64,000 bases of DNA from Aeromonas salmonicida subsp. salmonicida (GTDB lineage: Bacteria > Pseudomonadota > Gammaproteobacteria > Enterobacterales > Aeromonadaceae), in the NCBI RefSeq assembly GCF_001643305.1, contig NZ_LSGW01000049.1, positions 62,001 through 126,000 on the forward strand, in the 5' to 3' direction. The notes beneath the pieces are model-generated. The model worked only from the letters and a program-made list of their open reading frames with translations, was not told the DNA's origin and did no database searches. The stretch's first letter is position 1; every line of letters starts with the position of its first letter. Shown one piece after another: positions 53,033 to 64,000 of this stretch. Position numbers and translations under genes: made by a program.

Positions 53033-53820
53033 AGCGCCGCTACGGGATCCTGGCCCTGGCAGTCCTCTCGCTCTTGCTGCTCAACCTCGGCTGGCAGAAT
53101 GAGCCAGGGTCTGCCCCGGCAAACGCCGAGGTTAATCAGCATGGGGGAAGTCAGCCGCAGCAGACGCCAGCCGCGCCGATGACAACCCTCATACCCCGGC
53201 TCACCCCGGCGGTCAGCGGGGGCCAGTCCACCAAGCCGCCTCCCAGCTGGCGAGAGATGCCTGCGGAGCTGAGCCAGCGGCTCGCCAGCGAGATAAGCGA
53301 CACCGACCAGCCGCTGAGCGAGCGGCTGGTCAATCTGATCGCGCTGGAATCCCAGTGGATGAGTGAGGGGGAGAGCCTGACCCGGTTGCAGGGGCGTTAC
53401 GCCCAGGCCCTGGATCAGTTGGCCGACGACAGCGAACAGCTGGCGCTGGCCGAACGGCTGGCCGCCCTGACCCGGCTGCAGGATGAGTGGGCGGCGGATC
53501 ACCCGGATCTGGCGGCGGATCTGTTCAACCCGGATGCCCGCCTCTTGCAGGCGCGCCAGTTGTGGGGGGATGAGGAGCTGGAGACATTGGCCCGCCACTT
53601 CCTGCCTGCCGACCGGGCCGAGGCCAGCGTGGCGTTTGCCGGTGTACGCCAGCAACAGCTGGATCAGCGCGGCCGCTACCAGCAGCAGCTGGCCGAGCTG
53701 GAGCAGCAACTGGCGGCCAGTCAGGGGAGCATGGATCCTGAGCGCTGGCAGCAGCACAGAGAGGAGGTGCTCGGCCAGTTTAGGCGCGACTTCTTCGCCC
53801 AGGCACAGGACAAGCCCTGA
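53029..53820 (+). CDS. Membrane-anchored helical protein overlapping the sphingomyelinase gene, unknown family
   Basis: A protein of 263 residues. A short basic start and one hydrophobic segment (GILALAVLSLLLLNLGW) form an uncleaved signal anchor. A Pro/Gln/Thr-rich stretch (about 22-75) follows, and then a wholly helical, Leu/Gln/Glu/Arg-rich region (about 76-263) with long coiled-coil stretches (RQQQLDQRGRYQQQLAELEQ). The overall plan, a membrane anchor, flexible linker and helical arm, resembles lipase foldases (Lif), but the Lif RxxFDY motif is absent. The ATGA overlap suggests a dedicated chaperone or secretion partner of the phosphodiesterase. That is inference. Confidence 0.7.
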   Translation: MKRRYGILALAVLSLLLLNLGWQNEPGSAPANAEVNQHGGSQPQQTPAAPMTTLIPRLTPAVSGGQSTKPPPSWREMPAELSQRLASEISDTDQPLSERLVNLIALESQWMSEGESLTRLQGRYAQALDQLADDSEQLALAERLAALTRLQDEWAADHPDLAADLFNPDARLLQARQLWGDEELETLARHFLPADRAEASVAFAGVRQQQLDQRGRYQQQLAELEQQLAASQGSMDPERWQQHREEVLGQFRRDFFAQAQDKP

Positions 53821-53853
53821 GCATGAAACGGCCCGGGGAGCCTGACGTGGAAA

Positions 53854-53880
53854 AGAAAAAAGGGCCCGCCGGGGCCCTTT
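53854..53880. terminator. Bidirectional terminator between the sphingomyelinase pair and the PhoD-like gene
   Basis: AGGGCCC, loop GCCG and GGGCCCT. The T run is better on the minus strand, so it mainly serves the phosphatase gene. Confidence 0.8.
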
Positions 53881-53895
53881 GCGTTTGCCCGACCA

Positions 53896-55380
53896 TCAGG
53901 CCAGCGGATAGCTGGCGGCCAGCCCGTTCTCGCAATGCCAGTTGGCCCACAGCTTGTGGTCACTGCCCATCAGCAGGGTGGCGAAGTTGCGGGTGCGCAG
54001 ATAGACGGGGGCGCCGAACGGCTTGATGAGCTCGGCGCGTATCAAGCGGTTTTCGTCGAGGTATTCGGGATTGTCGTTGGTCATGGCGAGGATCCCCATC
54101 CACTGAAACTGGGTGGGGCAGGGATGGACTATGCCGGAGGAGACCAGCTGGTGCACATTGGTGACCCCTTCCCGCTTGTCCTGGATGACGCCCAGGCAGC
54201 CCACGTGCACGTCGCCGGAGAGGATCAGGGTCTTGCAGGCAGAATCCTTCTGACGCCGGCTCTTGGCATTGTCCAGCAGCCGCATGATGAGCCGGGCCCG
54301 CTCTCCCTGATGATCCTTGGCCCGCCAGTGATCCTTGAGATCGTCGGTCAGCTCCTCTTCCCAGGGGGTGGCATCCAGCGCAGCCTCTGTGAAGGAGAAG
54401 TCCCGATAAACCACGGGCACGCCAGCCATGACCAGCAGGTGGCCCGCGTCGCATGCGGCCAGCGCACCGTTGACCTGCTCCCACTGGGACTGGCTCATCA
54501 CCTGGGCCTGGGTGCGGGTTGCTCTGTTGTCCAGCGCCAGGATCCGGTAACCCCGAAACGTCAGCAGCCAGGAGTGGTGATTCAAATTGACCGGGTCCAG
54601 CAGGGAGGCATTGGCGCTGCTGCGCAGCTGGAACAGCCGGAAATAACGGGACGCGGCAGCATAGATGGCCCGATAGACATTACAGCCCTGCAGATCCTCG
54701 GGATAGCTGCCCCAGCCATCGAAGATGTCGTGATCATCCCACATCATGGCGCTTGGCACCCGGGCCAGCAGGCGGGCCACCTCGGGCCGGCTCCACTGCT
54801 TGCAGTAGAGATCGCAATAGAAGCGATCGAGCTGCTCCTCCATGGTGCGGGTCGCCTTGCGTTTGACCTTCTCCGTCCTGTCCAGCTCGTTCCAGGCCTT
54901 GAGGCTGGGAACCGTGGTCCAGAGAGAGTCGGCATAGACCTGATCCCCCCCCATCAGCAACAGCGAGAAGGGATGCGCGGCGTGTTCGGCAGCAAGCCTG
55001 CCCCACATCACATAGGGCTGAGGCGTGGAGGTGAGCAGCTTGAAGTCGGAAAAACCGTTGCAAGAGGCGTAACCGATGCGCACCGGCTCCGCCAGCCCCG
55101 GCAGATGAAACTGCCAATGGTCGTCCCCGGCCAGATCCCGGGCGGGTTCCCCATCCAGCAGGATCCGGTACTCCACGCTCGTCCCCTCGGCGGCCGGGCT
55201 TGCCGTCCAGCTGGCCCGCCACAAACCCCCTCTGGGGGTATCCGCCTGCTTGCTGGCAGGCAGCAAGGTGCCGTTGATCCTGATGCTGGCGCCCTTGCAG
55301 CCGGGCCCCGCCAGAAAACAGATGCTGTACTGCGCCTCAGCTTCGAGCCCCAGCAGGGGCCCCATTAACAGGCTTGTCAT
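53896..55380 (-). CDS. PhoD-like metallophosphatase, alkaline phosphatase D family
   Basis: A protein of 494 residues. An N-terminal beta domain (to about 100) precedes the metallophosphatase core: GYASCNGFSDF, LLLMGGDQVYAD, SAMMWDDHDIFDGWGSYPE, and LILSGDVHVGCLGVI. These are the D-x-H/GDQ-YAD/DDHD/GDVH metal-binding motifs of the PhoD family. There is no clear signal peptide (the start is MTSLLMGPLLGLEAEAQ), so location is uncertain. The substrate is not known; the family cleaves phosphodiesters and monoesters. Confidence 0.85.
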   Translation of the reverse strand: MTSLLMGPLLGLEAEAQYSICFLAGPGCKGASIRINGTLLPASKQADTPRGGLWRASWTASPAAEGTSVEYRILLDGEPARDLAGDDHWQFHLPGLAEPVRIGYASCNGFSDFKLLTSTPQPYVMWGRLAAEHAAHPFSLLLMGGDQVYADSLWTTVPSLKAWNELDRTEKVKRKATRTMEEQLDRFYCDLYCKQWSRPEVARLLARVPSAMMWDDHDIFDGWGSYPEDLQGCNVYRAIYAAASRYFRLFQLRSSANASLLDPVNLNHHSWLLTFRGYRILALDNRATRTQAQVMSQSQWEQVNGALAACDAGHLLVMAGVPVVYRDFSFTEAALDATPWEEELTDDLKDHWRAKDHQGERARLIMRLLDNAKSRRQKDSACKTLILSGDVHVGCLGVIQDKREGVTNVHQLVSSGIVHPCPTQFQWMGILAMTNDNPEYLDENRLIRAELIKPFGAPVYLRTRNFATLLMGSDHKLWANWHCENGLAASYPLA

Positions 55381-55470
55381 CTTCTATCCCTCCATGGTTA
55401 AACCCATGGAGCATAGTGAAACCGGCGTCCTTTGATACTGCCCAATCGGGCAGTCCAACTCAGCCTTGAA

Positions 55471-56691
55471 CTAGACCTTGCCCTTGAACTGCTTGACGCT
55501 GCGCTTGTTGGCGGTGCGACGGTTAGCCTGCTTGTCGCGAGGTGGGCGCTTGCCCTCCCCGCTGGCGGGCAGGTCGGTCACCGGGAAACCTGCGAGTTCC
55601 CCCAGCGGCAGCTCACGGCCGGTCAGGGTGCGGATCGCCGCCAGGATATCGCTCTCGCCGTGACACACCAGCGAGATGGCCAGCCCCTCGCACCCGGCGC
55701 GGGCGGTACGGCCGATACGGTGAACATAAACGGGGGCGCTGGCGGGCAAGTCCAGGTTGATCACCACAGGCAATGCCTCCACATGTATGCCCCGCGCCAT
55801 CAGGTCGGTGGCCACCAGCACCAGCACCTTGCCAGCCTTGAAATCGTCGAGCGCCTGCTCTCTAACCGCCTGTTCCTTCTCCCCATGCAGGGCGGCAACC
55901 GGGATCCCCGCCCTGGCCAGCTTCCTGGCCACGCCGTCGGCATCGTCCCGCGCGCTGATGAACACCAGCACCTGCGGCCAGGCCTGCTCCTTGAGCAAGC
56001 TGATCAGCGCAGGCACCTTGCTGCTCTTATTGACCAGATAGAGTCGCTCCTCGATCTCGTTCACCAGGCTGTTGAGGGGATTGGCCTCAATGCGAGTCGG
56101 TTCTGTCAGCAGGCTATGGGCAAAGGCATTCAGCTCGGCAGGCAGGGTAGCGGAGAAGAGCAGGGTCTGACGCTCGGCGGGCATCTCATTCATCAGCCAC
56201 TGGATATCGGGCCAGAAACCCATCTCCAGCAGGCGATCCGCCTCATCCAGCACCAGCTGTTGCAGGCCATCCAGCCCCAGCACTTGCTGAGTGAGCAGAT
56301 CCCGCAGTCGCCCCGGCGTCGCCACCAGCAGTTGCGGCCCCAGCGCCAGCTCTGCCTGTTGTCGCTCCTGTGCAACGCCACCGCACAGGGTGAGGATCCG
56401 CAATCCCAGAGCGTCAGCCATCCCTTGCAGCGCAGCGCTCACTTGCATCGCCAGCTCGCGGGTCGGCACCACTACCAGTCCCTGCACCAGGCTGGAGGCG
56501 GGATCCAGCCGTTGCAGCAACGGTAACCCGAACGCCAGTGTCTTGCCGCTGCCGGTCTGGGCCAGCGCCAGCAGATCCTGCCCCGCCAATACCACGGGTA
56601 TTGCAAGCTGCTGGATGCGAGTCGGCGTGTGCAGGGTGGCAGGCAAGGCAGCCAGCAAGGCGGGATGGAGATCGAGTTCGCTAAAGGTCAT
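55471..56691 (-). CDS. DEAD-box ATP-dependent RNA helicase
   Basis: A protein of 406 residues. Motifs in order: Q motif (HTPTRIQQLAIP), I AQTGSGKT (43-50), Ia PTRELA, TPGR, II DEAD (LVLDEADRLLEMGF), III SAT, IV VFISARDDAD, V ATDLMARGIHVEALP and VI HRIGRTARAG. In motif V, ARG-I-H-V replaces the usual ARG-LDI/VDI, an unusual change. The C-terminal tail is basic (KRPPRDKQANRRTANKRSVK). It belongs to the RhlE/SrmB group, without a DbpA-type RNA-binding domain. It remodels ribosomal or mRNA structures by family inference. Confidence 0.92.
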   Translation of the reverse strand: MTFSELDLHPALLAALPATLHTPTRIQQLAIPVVLAGQDLLALAQTGSGKTLAFGLPLLQRLDPASSLVQGLVVVPTRELAMQVSAALQGMADALGLRILTLCGGVAQERQQAELALGPQLLVATPGRLRDLLTQQVLGLDGLQQLVLDEADRLLEMGFWPDIQWLMNEMPAERQTLLFSATLPAELNAFAHSLLTEPTRIEANPLNSLVNEIEERLYLVNKSSKVPALISLLKEQAWPQVLVFISARDDADGVARKLARAGIPVAALHGEKEQAVREQALDDFKAGKVLVLVATDLMARGIHVEALPVVINLDLPASAPVYVHRIGRTARAGCEGLAISLVCHGESDILAAIRTLTGRELPLGELAGFPVTDLPASGEGKRPPRDKQANRRTANKRSVKQFKGKV

Positions 56692-56839
56692 GGGGGTACG
56701 CGGATAAAGAAGTGGGAGGCGAAGTCTAGTTAGCGGGGCATAAGAAGTAAAACCCTATCCGCAAGCGGCAAGAGGAAGAGCACTGTGCCAGGTCATGGCT
56801 GTCTACAATGGTATTATTCACCTCGAAGGCAGACAGACC

Positions 56840-57652
56840 ATGCTCAGACATATCCCCATGCTACTGCTCAGCCTGCTCGGTATCGCGACCATAGGTCTCT
56901 CCCAGACCTCGTCGACCACCTCCAGCCCCCCTGCCCAGCCGGTCCGCGTCATCAAGGCCCACCTTGGTGAATTGCCAGGCCTTATCAACGCCGACAAGAC
57001 AGGCCCCTTCGTCGATCTGGTCCATGGGATTGATGCGCTCTACCCCGATATGACTATCGAGATCACCATCTACCCCATTGCGCGCGCCATGGCGGGCGTG
57101 ATCAATGGCAAGGCCGATTTCAGCCTGCCCGCCATTCGCAATCTGCACGATGCAGACATGCTGCCCTATCGCTTCAGCACCCGCAGCTTTGGCAAGGTAG
57201 CCCATGTCATCTACAGCAACACAGCGAATCCTGTCTCCACCGACATGGCCTATGGCATCGAAGCAACGCAACGGGATTTGTTAATCGAGGCCGTACCCGG
57301 TGAGCTCCCCTTTCAAGTACAACGTTCCATGAGTATCGAGCAATCCCTTCGCAAGCTCTCCCGTGGCCGTATCGATGCCTTTATCTGGGCACAGGAGGAA
57401 GCGGACCTGATGCTGCGCCAGCTGGGGCTGACCAATATCCAGCGAGAATTTTTTGGCGACTTTGAAGATGTTTTTATTATTCAAAAGGGCGCAGCCGGCA
57501 ATGAGATGGATGCGTTTTTGGCACAGGCCATAGAAAGGTTGGCGGCGTCAGGCAAGCTGGAGGAGATATACAGCAAGATCCACAGACCCTACGAACACTG
57601 GCAGCCACACCCTGAGCCATTACCCGCCACCCAGCCTGTAAAGACCCCCTGA
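56840..57652 (+). CDS. Periplasmic substrate-binding protein (transporter substrate-binding domain family)
   Basis: A protein of 270 residues: a signal peptide (MLRHIPMLLLSLLGIATIGLS) followed by a Ser/Thr/Pro linker and a type II periplasmic binding fold (VIKAHLGELPGLINADKTGP, YPIARAMAGVINGKADFSL, GRIDAFIWAQEEADLML). Such orphans occur as amino-acid-binding-like proteins or sensory ligand binders; no permease or ATPase lies next to it. The ATG at 56840 is chosen because the signal peptide begins there; an ATG at 56795 would add 15 polar residues. Ligand unknown. Confidence 0.82.
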   Translation: MLRHIPMLLLSLLGIATIGLSQTSSTTSSPPAQPVRVIKAHLGELPGLINADKTGPFVDLVHGIDALYPDMTIEITIYPIARAMAGVINGKADFSLPAIRNLHDADMLPYRFSTRSFGKVAHVIYSNTANPVSTDMAYGIEATQRDLLIEAVPGELPFQVQRSMSIEQSLRKLSRGRIDAFIWAQEEADLMLRQLGLTNIQREFFGDFEDVFIIQKGAAGNEMDAFLAQAIERLAASGKLEEIYSKIHRPYEHWQPHPEPLPATQPVKTP

Positions 57653-57669
57653 TAACCGGGTTCCATCCA

Positions 57670-57710
57670 TAAAAAAATCCCGCCACGGGCATGCCGTGGC
57701 GGGATTTTTG
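57670..57710. terminator. Bidirectional terminator between the binding-protein gene and tpx
   Basis: A 12-base stem (ATCCCGCCACGG / CCGTGGCGGGAT) with seven A on the left and five T on the right. Confidence 0.92.
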
Positions 57711-57721
57711 CGCTCAGAAGC

Positions 57722-58222
57722 TTACAGGGCAGCCAGGGCGGCCGCGTAGTTCGGCTCATCGGCTACTTCGGCTACCATCTCGCTGTGCAGCACCTTGTTA
57801 TCTGCATCCAGCACCACGATGGCGCGGGCAGTCAGGCCCACCAGCGGACCGGAGGAGAAGGCCACACCGTAATCCTGCATGAAGGCAGCACCACGCAGGG
57901 TGGAGAGGGTCACCACCTTGTCCAGACCTTCGGCGCCGCAGAAACGAGACTGGGCGAACGGCAGATCGGCGGAGATGCAGAGCACGACTGTGTTCTCCAG
58001 CGCGCTGGCCTGTTCGTTGAATTTGCGCACCGAGGTGGCACAAGTCGGGGTATCGACGCTCGGAAATATGTTCAGGATCTTGCGCTGACCGGCGAAGCTC
58101 GCCAGGGTCACGTCAGACAGATCCTTGGCAACCAGGGAGAAAGGCTTGGCCTGCTCACCGGCAACGGGGAAGTGACCGGCTACGGAAACGGGGTTGCCTT
58201 GCAGAGTAACGGAATTGCTCAT
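57722..58222 (-). CDS. tpx: Thiol peroxidase Tpx
   Basis: An atypical 2-Cys peroxiredoxin of 166 residues. The peroxidatic Cys61 ([13 protein letters not shown]) and resolving Cys95 ([10 protein letters not shown]) stand at the E. coli positions. It reduces lipid and alkyl hydroperoxides with thioredoxin. The ATG at 58222 gives the family start ([12 protein letters not shown]); a longer frame from 58297 adds unrelated residues. Confidence 0.97.
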   Translation of the reverse strand: MSNSVTLQGNPVSVAGHFPVAGEQAKPFSLVAKDLSDVTLASFAGQRKILNIFPSVDTPTCATSVRKFNEQASALENTVVLCISADLPFAQSRFCGAEGLDKVVTLSTLRGAAFMQDYGVAFSSGPLVGLTARAIVVLDADNKVLHSEMVAEVADEPNYAAALAAL

Positions 58223-58373
58223 GTTATGTCCTTGATTATCGAGGGAGGATAGGGCCCCCCAGTATAGGCGCGCCGGGCGAGGACAAACACCCGCCAATCA
58301 CAAGGATATAGCGGCACTTGCTCCTGGACCGAACTGGCAGCCCCTCTCAAACGAGAGAGGGAGATAAAGAGGC

Positions 58374-58405
58374 TTGACCTTGGACTTAACACCAAGGTTT
58401 ACACT
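58374..58405 (+). promoter_or_regulatory. MerR-family promoter/operator of the zntA-like gene
   Basis: The -35 TTGACC (58374-58379) and -10 TACACT (58400-58405) are 20 bp apart, the elongated spacing of MerR-activated promoters. Between them lies a perfect 7-bp-arm inverted repeat ACCTTGG-N8-CCAAGGT (58377-58398). The half sites resemble CueR operators (ACCTT...AAGGT) more than the E. coli ZntR operator (ACTCTGG...). Confidence 0.8.
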
Positions 58406-58460
58406 CGGCTCAGTTATCCAAGGTTCCGCACCGGCGGGACCCATCCAAGAGGGACTCATC

Positions 58461-60884
58461 ATGAGCAAATCCTGCTGCAGCCATCAACACACAGCGGCCA
58501 CCGGCAAGGCCGTCACCAGCCAAGTCGAACATCAACACGACAGCCACTGCTGTGACAATGTCGAACAGGTCAGTTGCTGCGCCAGCAAGGCACCCCATGA
58601 TCATCAGGATCAGGGGGTGAGTGAATCACCGGGGGATGAAGAGCCCCCCAGAGGAAGTTGTCAAAGCCAGGGCTGCTGCAGCCCGCAGCCGCCTCATGAC
58701 CATGACCATGACCATGACCATCATGAGCATGATCACCATGAGCAAACCACCGACACCGCCGAGCCGTTAGTCGCGCCGGAGCAGGACAGCCGCCGCCACA
58801 GCTGGCAGGTGCTGGGGATGGATTGCCCCAGCTGCGCCCGCAAGATAGAGACCGCCGTCAGCCGGGTGGCGGGCGTGCAGCAGGCCCGGGTGCTGTTTGC
58901 CACCGAGAAGCTGGTGGTGGATCTCGCCCCCGGCCTCTCCCCCGACCCCGTCACCGCCGCCGTGCTGGCCGCGGGTTTCCGGCTCAAAGGCGCAACTCAG
59001 CCCGGGGACGACAACGCCAGGCGCCGCAGCCCGCAGATGGCCCTGCTCGCCAAGTATTGGCAGCCCCTGTCGCTGGCCGGCCTGATGCTGTTGGCTGCCC
59101 TGCTGCCGAAAGAGTTCGGCCAGCCGCTGTTTACCCTGGCCACCCTCTGGGGCCTGTGGCCCATCTCCCGCAAAGCCTGGGCCCTGACCAGGAGCGGCTC
59201 CCCCTTCGCCATCGAGACCCTGATGACGGTGGCGGCGCTGGGCGCCCTCTTCCTAGGTGAAACCGCCGAGGCGGCCATGGTGCTGCTGCTGTTCATGCTG
59301 GGGGAGCATCTGGAGGCCTACGCCGCCGGCCGTGCTCGCGCCGGCGTCACCGCCCTGATGGCGCTGGTGCCCGACAAGGCACTGCGGATCCGCACCAGGG
59401 TTGACGGTGACGTTCGGGAAGAGGTGGCGGCCGACCAGCTGCGTCCCGGCGACATCATAGAGATCGCCCCGGGCGCCCGCCTGCCGGCAGATGCCCGCTT
59501 GCTCGACGCCCTTGGGGCGTTTGACGAGAGTGCCCTGACCGGTGAGTCCATTCCGGTGGAACGTCGCCAGGGTGACAAGGTGCCCGCCGGCAGTCTGGCG
59601 GCAGATCGGGTGCTGCGCCTCGAGGTGGTGTCCGAGCCCGGCAACAACGCCATCGACCGCATACTGCACCTGATCGAGGAAGCCGAGACCCAGCGCGCCC
59701 CCATAGAGCGCTTCATCGACCGCTTCAGCCGCTGGTATACCCCTGCCATGATGCTGGTTGCCCTGCTGGTGGTGATAGTGCCACCGCTGGCCTTTGGCCA
59801 GAGCTGGGACGAGTGGGTCTATCGCGGACTGGCGCTGCTGCTCATCGGCTGCCCCTGCGCCCTGGTGATCTCCACCCCGGCGGCTGTCACCTCCGCCCTG
59901 GCGGCGGCAACCCGCCAGGAGGCCCTGATCAAGGGCGGTGCCGCGCTGGAGCGACTGGCCCATATAGACACAGTCGCCTTTGACAAGACAGGCACCCTGA
60001 CCCTGGGCAAGCCGCAACTGACCGAACTTGTCAGCCTCAATGACCAACCGGAGGACGAACTGCTGGCACTGGCCGCCGCCATAGAGCAAGGCTCCCATCA
60101 TCCTCTGGCCCGCGCCGTGGTGGCCGCCGCCCGTGAGCAGGGGCTGACTCTGGCCGCAGCCCAGGATCTGCGCGCCCTGCCAGGCATGGGGGTGGAAGGA
60201 CGCGTCGACGGCACCCTCTGGCAACTGCTGGCACCGAGCCGGATTGACTCGCTGAGCAATGCCCTCAACGCACAAATAGCCACCCTTGAGCAGCAGGGCA
60301 AGACGGTGGTCGTGCTCGGCCAGCCGGGCGCAGCGCCGGCGGCCCTGTTGGCCCTGCGGGACCAGATCCGGCCCGAAGCGGCAGCGGCCCTGGCGGAGCT
60401 CAAGGGGCTGGGACTGCGCAGCATTATGCTGACCGGTGACAACCCCCGCGCCGCCGAGGCGATTGCCAACGAGCTCGGCATGGGCTGGCGCGCCAGCCTG
60501 CTGCCGGAAGACAAGGTGGAAGAGATCGCCAAGCTGGCCGCCAGCCAGAAGGTCGCCATGATAGGGGATGGCATCAACGACGCCCCCGCCATGAAGCGGG
60601 CCAACATTGGCATCGCCATGGGTGGCGGCACAGACGTGGCGCTGGAGACGGCCGATGCCGCCCTGACCCACAACCAGCTCGGTGGCATCGCCGCCATGAT
60701 CCGCCTGTCGCGGGCGGCACTGGCCAACATCCACCAGAACATAGCGCTGGCGCTGGGACTCAAGGCCATCTTCCTGGTCACCAGTCTGCTCGGCATCACG
60801 GGCCTGTGGATTGCCGTGCTGGCGGATACCGGAGCCACCGCCCTGGTGACGGCCAACGCCCTGCGTCTGCTGCGCAAGCGCTGA
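58461..60884 (+). CDS. zntA: P1B-type ATPase, Zn/Cd/Pb exporter ZntA-like, with His-rich N-terminus
   Basis: A metal-exporting ATPase of 807 residues. An unusual N-terminus (1-110) has seven CC or CxxC-like cysteines and a His/Asp run (HDHDHDHDHHEHDHH, about 79-93). A heavy-metal-associated domain (GMDCPSCARKIE, Cys122 and Cys125) follows. The core has the phosphatase motif ALTGES, the transport CPC (IGCPCALVIST, about residue 464), DKTGTLT (about 508), GDGINDAP and the C-terminal helix pair (ADTGATALVTANALRLLRKR). The HMA and C-terminal motifs point to ZntA. The ATG at 58461 follows GAGGGACTC. Confidence 0.93.
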   Translation: MSKSCCSHQHTAATGKAVTSQVEHQHDSHCCDNVEQVSCCASKAPHDHQDQGVSESPGDEEPPRGSCQSQGCCSPQPPHDHDHDHDHHEHDHHEQTTDTAEPLVAPEQDSRRHSWQVLGMDCPSCARKIETAVSRVAGVQQARVLFATEKLVVDLAPGLSPDPVTAAVLAAGFRLKGATQPGDDNARRRSPQMALLAKYWQPLSLAGLMLLAALLPKEFGQPLFTLATLWGLWPISRKAWALTRSGSPFAIETLMTVAALGALFLGETAEAAMVLLLFMLGEHLEAYAAGRARAGVTALMALVPDKALRIRTRVDGDVREEVAADQLRPGDIIEIAPGARLPADARLLDALGAFDESALTGESIPVERRQGDKVPAGSLAADRVLRLEVVSEPGNNAIDRILHLIEEAETQRAPIERFIDRFSRWYTPAMMLVALLVVIVPPLAFGQSWDEWVYRGLALLLIGCPCALVISTPAAVTSALAAATRQEALIKGGAALERLAHIDTVAFDKTGTLTLGKPQLTELVSLNDQPEDELLALAAAIEQGSHHPLARAVVAAAREQGLTLAAAQDLRALPGMGVEGRVDGTLWQLLAPSRIDSLSNALNAQIATLEQQGKTVVVLGQPGAAPAALLALRDQIRPEAAAALAELKGLGLRSIMLTGDNPRAAEAIANELGMGWRASLLPEDKVEEIAKLAASQKVAMIGDGINDAPAMKRANIGIAMGGGTDVALETADAALTHNQLGGIAAMIRLSRAALANIHQNIALALGLKAIFLVTSLLGITGLWIAVLADTGATALVTANALRLLRKR
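58695..58740 (+). repeat. Hexanucleotide (CATGAC) repeat encoding the His/Asp run of ZntA
   Basis: Four consecutive CATGAC units and then related CATCATGAG/CATGAT units encode alternating His and Asp/Glu residues. The unit length is a multiple of three, so slippage would change metal-binding length without a frameshift. Confidence 0.75.
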
Positions 60885-60912
60885 TCCAGCCAGCAAGCGA
60901 GACCTCCATATG

Positions 60913-60948
60913 CAAAGCCGTCCCCCGACAGGGACGGCTTTTCTCTTT
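60913..60948 (+). terminator. Intrinsic terminator of zntA
   Basis: AAGCCGTCCC, a short loop and GGGACGGCTT followed by TTCTCTTT. Confidence 0.85.
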
Positions 60949-60971
60949 CCCCCCACCTCACACCTGCAAAG

Positions 60972-61007
60972 AAAAAGCGCGGCTGCCGGTTGGCAGTCGC
61001 GCTTTGT
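60972..61007 (-). terminator. Intrinsic terminator of the pullulanase gene
   Basis: A long stem (AAAGCGCG-x-CTGCC / GGCAG-x-CGCGCTTT) with a short loop. On the minus strand it is followed by TTTTTC. It lies about 85 bp after the pullulanase stop. Confidence 0.85.
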
Positions 61008-61091
61008 TTACTCTCTCGGAGTTATCCCACCCTTGGCAAGGTGGAATTCAACCCGGGGCTGCCGAGCCAGCCCCGGACTCTATGGGTGTGC

Positions 61092-64000
<2,909 letters not shown>

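Noticed and set aside
53029..53820. Lipase-specific foldase (Lif)
   Set aside because: The membrane anchor and helical arm fit, but the conserved RxxFDY motif is absent and the neighbour is not a lipase, so only an analogous role is proposed.
59253..60956. 567-codon minus-strand open frame
   Set aside because: Antisense to zntA, which has all the P-type ATPase motifs in order. No domain is recognisable in the antisense frame.

Overview
The window is bacterial chromosomal DNA of a gammaproteobacterium, most probably an Aeromonas. This is inferred from gene content, not from a database search. Coding density is high and GC is about 60%. The gene orders rpsP-rimM-trmD-rplS, ribF-ileS-lspA-fkpB-ispH and mutH/rppH-ptsP-lgt-thyA are shared with enterics and vibrios. 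A Vibrio-type MotX of the sodium-driven polar flagellum and a HlyU-type regulator point to the Aeromonas/Vibrio side. There are no rRNA or tRNA genes, insertion sequences, prophages or CRISPR arrays. This is core genome with a few accessory genes.

Layout. 1-10 kb (minus strand): type IV pilus minor pilins (pilE-pilV-pilW-pilX, the last cut by the window edge), then ribF-ileS-lspA-fkpB-ispH, then murJ. 10-13.3 kb: rpsT facing a hlyU-like regulator, and a coupled nhaA-small secreted protein-nhaR operon. 13.5-19.9 kb: thyA, lgt, ptsP and rppH; then 733 bp of DnaA-box-rich non-coding DNA, at the place where E. coli carries DARS2; then mutH and a stand-alone glycogen-binding-domain protein. 20-26 kb: the rpsP operon, ffh, ypjD and a CorB/CorC-type gene. 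26-27.7 kb: nsrR and hmp, divergent, with FNR- and NsrR-like sites between them. 27.8-33.6 kb: motX, mdh, the arginine ABC transporter artPJQM and the divergent argR. 33.7-38.5 kb: a Dyp peroxidase and a ferric-iron ABC transporter. 38.7-47.8 kb: a P-II protein, arfB, ogt, a nucleoside transporter, a LysR regulator, a secreted glutathione peroxidase, an NnrU-family protein, and a glycerate kinase/permease/CdaR operon. 48-64 kb: yacL, small unknowns, a CPBP protease, an Aer-like chemoreceptor, a secreted sphingomyelinase-like enzyme with an overlapping membrane-anchored helical partner, a PhoD-like phosphatase, a DEAD-box helicase, tpx, a ZntA-type metal pump, and most of a pullulanase.

The most interesting points are: (1) a DARS2-like DnaA-box array between rppH and mutH; (2) an exact 27-bp tandem duplication in nhaA that inserts nine residues just before the predicted pH-sensor helix; (3) a diverged ~109-bp duplication across the artQ/artM junction, which creates an in-frame ArtM-ArtQ chimeric mini-ORF with its own ribosome binding site; (4) a GntP-type permease that seems to lack about 75 internal residues; (5) a sphingomyelinase-like gene overlapping a gene for an unrecognised membrane-anchored coiled-coil protein that could be its dedicated chaperone; (6) a zinc-type P-ATPase preceded by a MerR-family operator that looks more CueR-like than ZntR-like.
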